DNA of 64,000 nucleotides, from contig JAENRP010000031.1 of NCBI GenBank assembly GCA_024741835.1, positions 54,678 to 118,677 on the forward strand. The letters run 5' to 3'. The DNA is from Diplocarpon mali (taxonomy: Eukaryota; Ascomycota; Leotiomycetes; Helotiales; Drepanopezizaceae). The notes under the pieces are model-generated. The model was not told the DNA's origin, made no database searches, and worked only from the letters and a program-made list of their open reading frames with translations. How positions within the stretch are numbered: position 1 is the stretch's first letter; each line of letters begins with the position of its first letter. This document shows, in pieces, positions 13,440 to 22,025 of this stretch. The translations under genes and the position numbers were made by a program.

Positions 13440-14528
13440 TCACTTCACGTATCGCCTCCAGTCGTGCACGTCCTTGTAGCCCAGCACCTCCCTGATCTTC
13501 CGGTTGCTCAGCGGCGCCTCGAACTCGCCCATCTCTCTGGTGATCTCCGTGCCGGGACACGCCCGGGCCAAGAACTCCCTGGTGGTCAGGCCCCGCACCG
13601 TGATGGTGTCGTTCGTGGCGTTGAACAGCTGGAATCCCAGCCCGCTCTTGCGGATCGCCAGGTCACAGATCTGGCCCAGGTCCCGGGCGTCGACGTAGCT
13701 CCACGCGTTGCGTTTGCGGGAGGCGGGGTCGCCGAGGTAGGTCGGGAAGTCCCTCTCGTACTCGTGCGGCTCGATCACGTTGCCGATGCGGAGCGCGTAG
13801 ATGTCGTTCTTGAAGCGGCGGGCGAAGGCGCGGGCGGTCCTCTCGCCGCAGATCTTGGAGAGCGCGTATCTGCGCGGGCTAGTTGGGAGAGGTTCCGAGG
13901 GGGCTGGCGGCGAGGGACTTACGAATCTTCGGGGTCGGCGTCGTAGTCCTCTTCCAGGGGGAACGAGTGGTAGTCGGCGTCTCCCTGCGCAAAGCAGACT
14001 CCGTAGGTCGTCTCGGAAGACGCGATGAGGATCTTCTTGACGCCCAGCTTGCAGGCTGCTTCGATCACGTTGTAGGTGCTCCGGACGTTCGCTTGGAAGA
14101 GCTCAGAGTCCGGCACAAGCATGTTGCGCGCGTAGGCTGGGGAATCCATCAGCTTGCATTCCTCGAAAGAGACCGAGGTCGACTGACCTGCAAAGTGGAT
14201 GACAACGTCGGGAGCAGCTGGGACAGGACCCTCGTTATAACCAGTCATGTTAAAGTGCGATGTCAGCGCGTTGAAGACTTGTCCGGAGTCTGTGAGGTCT
14301 GTCTTCAGGGTGTAGACATCCACTGCTGGGTCGGGGAAAGGCACGAGATCTAGATTGAGAACTTTGTGGCCCCTGCCGATGAGGTATGGGATTACATGGC
14401 GGCCTGCTTTGCCGGAGCCTCCTGTGAATACCTACGTCTGATCAGTATCATTAGAAACGTTGGAATGGGGGGTGATTGTTTACGATTCTTTGGCCACCGG
14501 CAACGGTCGGGATCGTATTGTTGGACAT
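13440..14528 (-). CDS. NAD(P)-dependent epimerase/dehydratase, extended SDR family
   Basis: Extended short-chain dehydrogenase of the nucleotide-sugar epimerase type, predicted soluble, 327 residues, in three exons: 14484-14528, 13923-14431 and 13440-13869. Introns of 52 bp (GTAAAC..TAG) and 53 bp (GTAAGT..CAG) restore one continuous frame. The N-terminal Rossmann strand carries VFTGGSGKAG (residues 16-25), a TGxxGxxG variant. A serine-rich IASSETTYG strand follows near residue 150. The catalytic YxxxK is present as YALSK (Y186, K190), and the junction that creates it supports the second intron. The substrate cannot be told from sequence. The gene is convergent with the NRPS but nothing ties it to siderophore chemistry; a general sugar or steroid-type epimerase is equally possible. 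Confidence 0.85.
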
Positions 14529-16454
14529 GTCGCTACGTCCGAGGCGATTCGTTCAATCTTTGCGTCAGAGATGAACGAGCTCCAGCCTTTTCTGTGATGA
14601 GTAGCGATTCGTGAGGATATTTTGAGAGAAGTGAAAATGCTTGGGCGTCGATAACAGCATCACCGCTGAACGACACTGACAGCTCTCTTACGTCATTGTC
14701 ATTGGCTTTCTCGACAAAGAGCCGAGTCCCTGCACAAGCGGGGCACACTTTACCGAGTTGCCCCTCACCTACTCCTTTTCTGTTCAAGATGTTCATCTTC
14801 CTGTATTGCGATGCCGAATATATCGCCGGCGCCTCGCATGCTTGTTTGCAGAGTTTGTAACGAGCAAGCACTGACTCGAGTCGGAGAACATGAGAGCCTG
14901 GCATCTTTCTGTAGCGGTGACCATTGAATCAGCCGCAAAGCTGACGTCGTGCAACCCAATCCAGGGTGCCATGTATCCCAGGAGCTCATATCTGATCCAC
15001 AGAGGAATATTTAAATGAAAAGATTAGAGAGAAGAGGGAGACTGGCTAAATGCTCCGTTGAAGATCATATGGTGTTGCTGCGGGCGACGTGCAGGAGCAT
15101 CTTGAGTGAGGAGCGCGGATTGGTTTTCGAGCAGGATACGACTTGAATCGAGGGCATGGGTCGTTTTGGCTGGGAGCACGACGCGAGGGCGTTGGCTGTC
15201 TCGGTATTCCTGGTTACGCTCTTCGGCTCGCAGCTGCATCTTGCGTTTGCGTGTGGTCTTTTCTCCGGAAAACGGGTTTGAGGAAGTCTGTGAGTCTGTG
15301 TATGTCCTGGGATTGAAAACGGCGGATTAGCTGCAAGCTGTATGTGCGCGCGCGCACTTGGGGAAGAATCATATTCGGGGGCATGGGCGGTAGAAGATCT
15401 TCTACGCAGCCAGGCATAAGTAACTGCGAGATTTTGTGTGCTGTCAAGTATTTTCGCGAGTGCGAAGGTGGTCATGGTGTTCCTGTCGTGGTCGCGTTGC
15501 TATAGTCGCTTCAGATTCACCGTACGCGAGAATAAGAAGTACATTTTAAACAGTCTTCGCTGATACTGCTGATCAGGACCGCTGTATTTGATAAGAATCA
15601 AATGTGAAATCTCAACTGTCAAGATATTCAGCCTTGCAATATGAATTAAAAGTCCGGTCCGAGCATTTTGAAGAATAATCACCGACATCAAGATAGGAGA
15701 ACCTCGCTTCGCTGTCCAGCCTAAGCGAGGTCTGAAGATGCGCATCCAAATGGCCTCCATCGCTACGACCCATCAGAACCGTAATAGCACTGGCTTCAGA
15801 CCCCAGAGCAAGCTTATCTGATGCCAGCCTGCTGCAACCGGATCAATCGCTTAGTACAAAGATACAGGAGAAGTATACTACCACCAAAGGCTCGTTGAGA
15901 GTTCAGACTCGGAGGCTTGCCTTTCGCGCAGGCGGATGTAGAGCTAGGACTGTTTGCACATGTTGACATGTGATCATCCGGGGAGCTCGATCAACTGCTT
16001 TGAGACTGGTAACGAGGCGAACAACGGGTTTGATTTCTGAAGGTGCACCTCTTTGACACATAGGCAGCTGGTCTTGTCTCACGTGTTCCTGGTGCACCGA
16101 TTCGGTTTCTATAGCCTCATTATGTAAAAGAGAGAGAGAATTCTCTTGGATATCTTGATCGGGAAACATTATCTTTGTGAGTTTAGCTGAAGAAGAAATT
16201 AATTCGCCAAAGTCACAATTAATTCGCCAAAGTCAGCCATTCCCTTCTTCAAGGGTGGACGGGTGGGAGTAATGCTGCTTTTCATTCTCTGGACGAAGCT
16301 CCGGGTGTTTCCTCGAAAGAACTACGCCCTGGACGGTGCTTTGAGAATTAAATTTCCAAATCAACTCCCCGATTCCAGCTCAAAGAAGTCATCTCTTGAC
16401 CTGGTTCCATACAAAATAAGCCGAAAAACCACTCCTTCAGCTACTTAGGATACG
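14529..16454. other. Gene-poor interval with no recognisable gene
   Basis: About 1.9 kb between two minus-strand genes. It should include the epimerase promoter and the amine oxidase 3' end. The longest open frames (for example 15065-15475 on the minus strand) are serine/arginine-rich, overlap other frames of similar length and match no family I know. A 19-bp direct duplication sits at 16197-16235. Confidence 0.5.
16197..16235. repeat. Tandem direct duplication, 20-bp period
   Basis: The 19-mer AATTAATTCGCCAAAGTCA occurs at 16197-16215 and again at 16217-16235, identical and separated by one base. It lies downstream of the amine oxidase stop codon. Confidence 0.9.
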
Positions 16455-18237
16455 CTATATCTTGGTTTCGATACCGTACACCTCCAACATCCTGAGTGCC
16501 ACGCCCTCGCCGCTCAGATACGCCCCAGCAACAGTCCCACACTCCTCAAATGGCGCACAGTGCTCCCCCGCAAACCACAGCCTGCGTTCCGGCACACCCC
16601 TCCTCATAGCCTCTACATCCCCACTCGCGTCGCTCACCCCGACTTGGAAGTTGGCGTAGCTCCCGTATCCGCTCAGCTCATCTTTCTGCCACTCGGTACT
16701 CAGTATGGCCCTGATCTCGCATTCGGGGTTGGAGCCGGTGTAGTTCGGTAGGAGGGAGATGTAGGGGAGGAAAAAAGAGGAGAGGAGGGCGTGGTGCTCG
16801 GCTGGAGACGCGCCGTGTACGAGGTTAGTGATGTAAGCGGAGCAGGGTCCATATAGATAGAATATAAGCGTTGGGTGTGCATTGGGGGGCGTGAAGGAGG
16901 CGAGATTCCAGCATTCGATTGGGAAGCGCTGCGGGTTGGTAGATGTGGCGTACGAGGGGGAGAGCCAGTTCGTGTAGCCCGGGAAAGTGTCGTTGATTTT
17001 AGCGAGACTGGCTGGGGAGAGAGTTGGGTCGGCATTCTGAGGTGGTACGTCGATCCAAAAAGCGGAGGGAAATGTTATGTAGACCTGTGGCTCAGTCAGA
17101 TATAGACTGAGTATGTGTGGGAACAGAGCTGGATGGACTTTTTCCAGATGGCCGACTGATACTCCGTCGATCCCGGTGAGTAGTCTCTCTGGCAACAAGG
17201 GTTGAAAAACCTCTTTATTTCGCTTCAGCCATCCGAGTGGAGTTGTCATAAGCACTTCGTCGAATTCAAGCTTTTCTCCGCTCTCGGTTGAAACTATGGC
17301 TTGGCTTCCCTCGACATCTCTCTCTGCTGTCTGGACCCCAACTACCTTTTGTCCGAGTCTCATACTCGCCAGTGTACGAGGCAGCTTGGCCATCTCGTCC
17401 AGAATCGCTTCCCAAGTCGTTTCGACAAACGTCTCTCCATCTGCATGTTTTTAGCGAGTCTGATTTCACAGAAGGTAAGCGGTTGACTACGTACCGCCAC
17501 TACAGCATTCCTCCATCCAGGCAAACTTCAAACTCTGTCTCTCGAGCGGATCGCCAATATATGCGCCCCACATCTCAGCCATTTTCATCAGCAATTCTTG
17601 ATCTTCCTCTTGGCCCGGCAATTTTTCGGCAGCTTTGTCCTTAAGATAATCTCTCAAGCTGGCTGTCTCGGGAATGTCTTTCCCGAATTCGGCGCTATAA
17701 GAGATGGCACTTCCAATACTCTCCCAGAGTATCGAGGAGAGCCTGTCAGTCGTCCCGGCTGGGAGCAGCGTGCCATCGGAAGAATAGATATTCTGCTTGT
17801 CGTTCCAGCTATGCAATGGTGTTTTTGTTTTTCTCGCCAGATCGAGGATTGGAAATCGGCCTTCTGCATCAGACTAAGAAGCTCAACGTTAGATCTCGAC
17901 TTGAGATGCAGAAGGGAAGAAGAGACTCACTGTGTGTATCCAATTTGGGCCTCTGTCAAAACATCAATAGGACTGCTAAAGAAAGAAATGTGCAGAATAA
18001 CACTGACAAATCTACCCTGTATCCTAGCTTGTCGCTCTGACATATCTGAGTAAACATCAGCTTAGTAGGAAAGGCATCTGAGGATATTGGACGGACTCTT
18101 CCACCGATCCTATCTCTAGCCTCCAAGATTGTGACTTTGAATCCGTTTTGAAGTAGCACCTCAGCACACCTCAACCCGGAGACGCCCGCTCCAACGACGC
18201 AGACATGGGGTCTCGGAGATTCCATTCTGGATATCAT
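16455..18237 (-). CDS. Flavin-containing amine oxidase, polyamine-oxidase-like
   Basis: FAD-dependent oxidase of amines or polyamines, 503 residues by my model. Exons: 18097-18237, 18008-18045, 17931-17952, 17495-17873, 17139-17440 and 16455-17084. The dinucleotide-binding fold ([13 protein letters not shown], then [11 protein letters not shown]) is near the N-terminus. Splicing produces the family signature DLGPNWIHT from three exons. The C-terminal FAD clamp reads [21 protein letters not shown]. Introns of 51, 55, 57, 54 and 54 bp were placed by restoring conserved text; two of them (18046-18096 and 17085-17138) are in frame without stops and start GTCC. No signal peptide or SKL-type peroxisomal tail is seen (it ends ETKI). 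It is divergent from the acetyltransferase at 19024. Substrate specificity is inferred only; monoamine or histone-demethylase-like activity is less likely given the compact length. Confidence 0.85.
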
Positions 18238-19023
18238 CTATGCTTGCACTCACCGTGCCAATCCCTCGAAAGGTGTTCTTTTTCTTTTTCGTGCTTTTGG
18301 GATTGAGCTTCTTGAAGTTTATACGCACGGCTTAACAACACGACAAGGGTAATTTACATGGTATGCTTAAGTAATAAGCACATTCATCGTAAAGCACCAA
18401 AAATAATATGGATTTGTCAAAATAACCTTTGCCATATCAGGCATGTCCAAGCGGTCCAATTGTGTTATTGACCTCGCTTAGCTACGTTAACTGCCAGCTT
18501 CACGCAAGTGTTAGTATCGGCATTAGGAGACACAATCTCGATTCTCAAAACATGGCGGTATCGGCTGTTTCCAAATCGTTCCGGAACGAGTTGTTTGAAC
18601 TCGTAGAACCGCTTTTACTTATTAAGTCAGAAGGTTGTCCCGAAAGGTTCGGCGAAAGGTTCGGGACTGAGAATGCTCGGAGCTACTAACATATGGACCT
18701 CAGTACCAATCAAGCTTACTATGTCGTCTCAGATCATGCATGTAAATCTTGACGGCTTTTATATCTCACCAGAAAGCACAAGCTCACGTGTCTAGTACTA
18801 TCGTCTCACACGTGGTGTCAAGTTGAGACCCTGACGTCCAAACAAGCTGTCTGGAACACAAGCGCCAAGTCTTTGGCGGGGTAGTTCCGAACCCCACCTC
18901 GAGACTCGAGATACGCCCTTTACGTTTAACAGGCATGGAATACCGGACAGAGAGCATCAACAGGATATAGTTTCTCATAGCCTTCTTTATTCTTATTGAA
19001 TTCATATCCATCTTAAATTCAAG
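18238..19023. other. Shared divergent promoter interval
   Basis: The 786 bp between the start codons of the amine oxidase (minus) and the GNAT acetyltransferase (plus) must hold both promoters. A perfect 12-bp tandem duplication (CGAAAGGTTCGG twice, 18641-18664) is visible. No gene is recognisable. Confidence 0.5.
18641..18664. repeat. Perfect 12-bp tandem duplication
   Basis: CGAAAGGTTCGG is repeated back to back in the interval between the divergent amine oxidase and acetyltransferase genes. It could be a duplicated protein-binding site or simple slippage. Confidence 0.85.
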
Positions 19024-19858
19024 ATGTCAGCTCCCAAGGGAGAAGCCACTATCCGGCACGCGCGCCGCGAAGGTCTGCCCCTCCTCCTGTCCTCCCAGGC
19101 CTCCAGTCTAGAGAAACAAGCAAGGGCAATACAAAGCTGATAGACTTCCCCGCAGATATTCCCACCATATTGTCGCTCATCAGAGAACTCGCCCTGTACG
19201 AGAAAGAGCCCGACGCCGTCGAAGCCACGCCGGAACTGCTCTCCCAGACCATCGCCTTCGCGCCGACGCCCTTCGCGCCCTCGCCCCCACAGCCCATCTC
19301 CTCCACGCGGCCGGCGCGCTGCCTGCTGCTGTTCACGTCTGCGGGCGCCGCCGCGGGCATGGCGCTGTACTTCTACAACTACTCGACGTGGAAGGCCCGG
19401 CCAGGCATTTACCTCGAGGACCTGTTTGTGAGGGAGCAGTATAGGGGGAACGGGTATGGGCAGAGGCTGATTGGGGAGTTGGCAAAGGAGGTCGTGGGCA
19501 TGGGAGGTGCGAGACTGGAGTGGTGCGTGCTGAAGTGGAATAAGCCTAGCATTGGGTTCTATGAGAGTGAGAAGATTGGGGCAAAGGCGCAGAGTGAGGT
19601 AGGTTCTATTGGTTTCCGGGGTGCAGCTGGGTGCTGATGTTTGGATAGTGGCAGACGATGAGGGTTGACGGGGACGGTTTGCGGAAGTGTAGGTGCAACC
19701 CCTCACCTGTTTTTACCAATATCTCTCGCGATATCGGCTTCCTAGACCATGATAGGATCATTCCTGCGTACCGAGATCCCAGATACGTGTTCTTGAAAAC
19801 TAAGGAGAGCATAGCTAACCTAAATGAAGTGGCTGTGCGGGCCGGATACGATGGATGA
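19024..19858 (+). CDS. GNAT N-acetyltransferase, diamine/thialysine acetyltransferase-like
   Basis: Predicted acetyl-CoA-dependent N-acetyltransferase of the spermidine/spermine (SSAT)-like branch, 233 residues. Exons: 19024-19072, 19156-19598 and 19649-19858; introns of 83 and 50 bp. The first junction gives ARREDIPTIL, a typical GNAT strand 1, followed by LIRELALYEKEPDAV, characteristic of diamine acetyltransferases. The acetyl-CoA loop is QYRGNGYGQRL, and the late motif GFYESEKIGA carries the usual tyrosine. After WQTMRVDGDGLRK, where relatives normally stop, the frame runs on about 50 residues (to RAGYDG) with no family resemblance; this may be an unrecognised intron or a stop lost by frameshift. 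Divergent from the amine oxidase, which suggests a polyamine acetylation/oxidation pair. Confidence 0.8.
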
Positions 19859-19967
19859 AGGTTGCCAGGTGAATGGGGAGTTGGAGTAGACAAAATGAGT
19901 ATTTAGTTTTTGTGCATACTTTAATGTACATTATAAAGGTATGGGAGACTCATGAGGCTATCGTCTT

Positions 19968-21350
19968 TCAAGCAGATTTAATTGTCCTTCTTTTCCATCC
20001 ACGCTTGACGGCCGTCGGCATCGGGAGGTTTCCCACTGTAAAACTTGGGTCGAACTTTTCAATCCCTTCAAAGAGCTCCATATCCCTAGGCGAGGGCTTT
20101 GTAATGACCCCAGCGTTTGCTTGTGATTTGGGTCCGCCCCATTTGATGTTCCACGTCTTCGTGACTTGGTCATATGCCATGGTAGGCGTCAAACTCCAGA
20201 TTGCAGCGTAAACTCTCCGCATAGATCGAGGGGAGATTTTTTTATTCTCTGCCAGTGCTTCTGTGCCGTCCAATTTTACTGGGGCTACAGCGTCCTCGAA
20301 CTTGTGCTCTCTTCCCTTCCCCAAACTTTTCAGAACTCTGTCACGTAATTTCTGCCGACTGGATTGAATTTCTTTGATCGTTGCATCTGGGCTGATTACT
20401 AGTCCTTGGTCAAGCTCGAAGCGCACTCTGTCGATGTCGGGCGTTGGCACCCTAGCGGGCATCCGAAAGTAGTTCAAGATTTGCTGGGTCGTCATCGTCT
20501 TCGCGGTCTCTTTGTCCAACGCGGGCGACTGCGAAAATGCAGGTATGCGGCGTCGAGGCGGTTCTTCCAGAGGCATAGCTCCCATTGCGAGGTCTCGTAA
20601 TCGCTCCCATTCATTCCGAGGTATGGGCGGTAACAGTCTCTCCAGTGTAGACGCCCACCACTTCTTGACCATAGACTCCTGCATTTTCAAGGCCATTGGT
20701 CGTCCCCACAGAGTCTCCTCAGGTATTTTGGGTTTGACTCTCCTTATCTTGCCCTTGTGCGCTTCTGAGGGCTGATTCTCTTGCTGGTCTCTGATAAATC
20801 TATATAGCTTCGCATCTGGTCGATAACCTTTTTTAGGCGAACCTGTCTCAACTAGATGTTGGATGGCTGAAGTATTGCCAGGTGAATCGTCTTCGGGTCT
20901 CAGCAGATCCTTCAGCAGTGCCCTTTTCCGCTCTCCCTGCCGCCCGTAAACGAATCTGAAGACCTTTACCAAAGCATCGGTGTCCCCGTCAGAGGCCTTT
21001 TCGAGCATTGTTCTGGTCGACCTAGCCTTCTTGAGGCGTTGTACGCTGAAAGCATCCAGTTCTTTTCTATCGTTAGCCAGACGCCGACTCGGAGCAATCG
21101 TGTGTCCTGTGGCTGGTTCGATTTCCCTGGGAATTCCGTGTATCTTTCTAACGGTCTTGGTGCTGGCTTTCGCGCGGCTGGTCCTGAAGCGGGCTTTAAT
21201 CCTTTCTTTTGCATATTGTCTAGCGACAGAATCAGGCAGGTAACTTGTGGCGCGCAGGAGGCCTCTATACACGGAGCGAATCTCGAAGGGCAGATCTCGC
21301 TCTATTGCGGGGAACAGATGATATGATTGTGGGAATAGTCGCATTGCCAC
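19968..21350 (-). CDS. LYR-motif protein, Cup1-like
   Basis: Intronless 460-residue protein. The N-terminus (EIRSVYRGLLRATSYLPD, from about residue 22) is a Complex1_LYR-type helix with VYR in place of LYR, followed by a basic RQYAKERIKARFR stretch. The remainder is basic and charged with several tryptophans, as in the fungal family annotated Cup1-like LYR proteins. LYR proteins work in mitochondria as adaptors for Fe-S transfer, complex assembly or acyl-ACP binding; fission yeast Cup1 is a mitochondrial member whose loss gives caffeine resistance. The exact role here is unknown. The start is the first ATG, with no in-frame ATG directly before it. It is divergent from the MBF gene across a 675-bp region holding MCB-like sites. 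Confidence 0.7.
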   Translation of the reverse strand: MAMRLFPQSYHLFPAIERDLPFEIRSVYRGLLRATSYLPDSVARQYAKERIKARFRTSRAKASTKTVRKIHGIPREIEPATGHTIAPSRRLANDRKELDAFSVQRLKKARSTRTMLEKASDGDTDALVKVFRFVYGRQGERKRALLKDLLRPEDDSPGNTSAIQHLVETGSPKKGYRPDAKLYRFIRDQQENQPSEAHKGKIRRVKPKIPEETLWGRPMALKMQESMVKKWWASTLERLLPPIPRNEWERLRDLAMGAMPLEEPPRRRIPAFSQSPALDKETAKTMTTQQILNYFRMPARVPTPDIDRVRFELDQGLVISPDATIKEIQSSRQKLRDRVLKSLGKGREHKFEDAVAPVKLDGTEALAENKKISPRSMRRVYAAIWSLTPTMAYDQVTKTWNIKWGGPKSQANAGVITKPSPRDMELFEGIEKFDPSFTVGNLPMPTAVKRGWKRRTIKSA

Positions 21351-21745
21351 ATTGTTGTTTGGCTAGGTTCCAAGGAGCTCGGAGGAGAGACTGGGCGATA
21401 GCTGGGCGAGGTAGCTAGCAGTTACAAAGGGGGACGGACAACAAGTACTTGGTTTCTGCATTCTGATTTTGATTGTAGCCTTATTACTCTACTTTGTCAC
21501 CTCAGACTTAAGGCAGTAAGAGGCATCACGTCTAGATCGATAACTCTTGGGCGAATTGGGGCATATACCTGGTGTGAACGATAGTTTTTCAATTGCACAA
21601 TAAGATGTCCCTTCAAACAGTGAGTGGGCTATTGTATTGTATTGTTCATGGTCACGGCTTGGTGCATCTGGATCCGCCGCTGACATGAATACCTCTCTAC
21701 CTTATACTTGAATACCTTACTAGCCAATCACCTGAGCCCCTGGAG

Positions 21746-21945
21746 ACGCGAGCACCTCGAAAACCACTTAACCTACACTTCACCCATCACGCGTCGCAGT
21801 GACGCCGGTGAAACAGGACCGGAACGCGTCTCCTATCGCCAGTTTCCAGTAGAAGCTGCACATCCCCAGCTCCCCGGCGAAGTTTGTCCAAGCTGCGGAG
21901 TCCCAGGTCGGGTCTCTGCTACCTCGATCGATTACCGTGACGCGA
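21746..21945. promoter_or_regulatory. Cluster of four ACGCGW (MCB-like) sites upstream of the MBF gene
   Basis: Perfect palindromic ACGCGT occurs at 21789-21794 and 21824-21829, and ACGCGA at 21746-21751 and 21940-21945. All four lie within 200 bp, between 81 and 280 bp upstream of the ATG at 22026. ACGCGT is the MluI cell-cycle box bound by the Mbp1/Res APSES domain, which is what the downstream gene encodes. The same interval serves the divergent LYR gene. Binding is inferred from the motif only. Confidence 0.55.
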
Positions 21946-22025
21946 CTCCGAAATACTGCCTCGGGATTATTCACCCACGATCCTCGTTCCTCGCTCTGAC
22001 CATATATATACACACATAGATATAT

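Noticed and set aside
13501..13946. Plus-strand frames over the epimerase gene
   Set aside because: Shadows of the minus-strand SDR gene, which carries the YALSK and TGGSGKAG motifs.
15065..15475. 136-residue minus-strand open frame upstream of the amine oxidase region
   Set aside because: Serine/arginine-rich composition, overlapping frames of similar length, no family resemblance and no supporting splice pattern.
18838..18910. Segment with a T-loop-like TTCCGAACCCC near the GNAT promoter
   Set aside because: No matching acceptor, D or anticodon stems could be formed, so it is not a tRNA gene.
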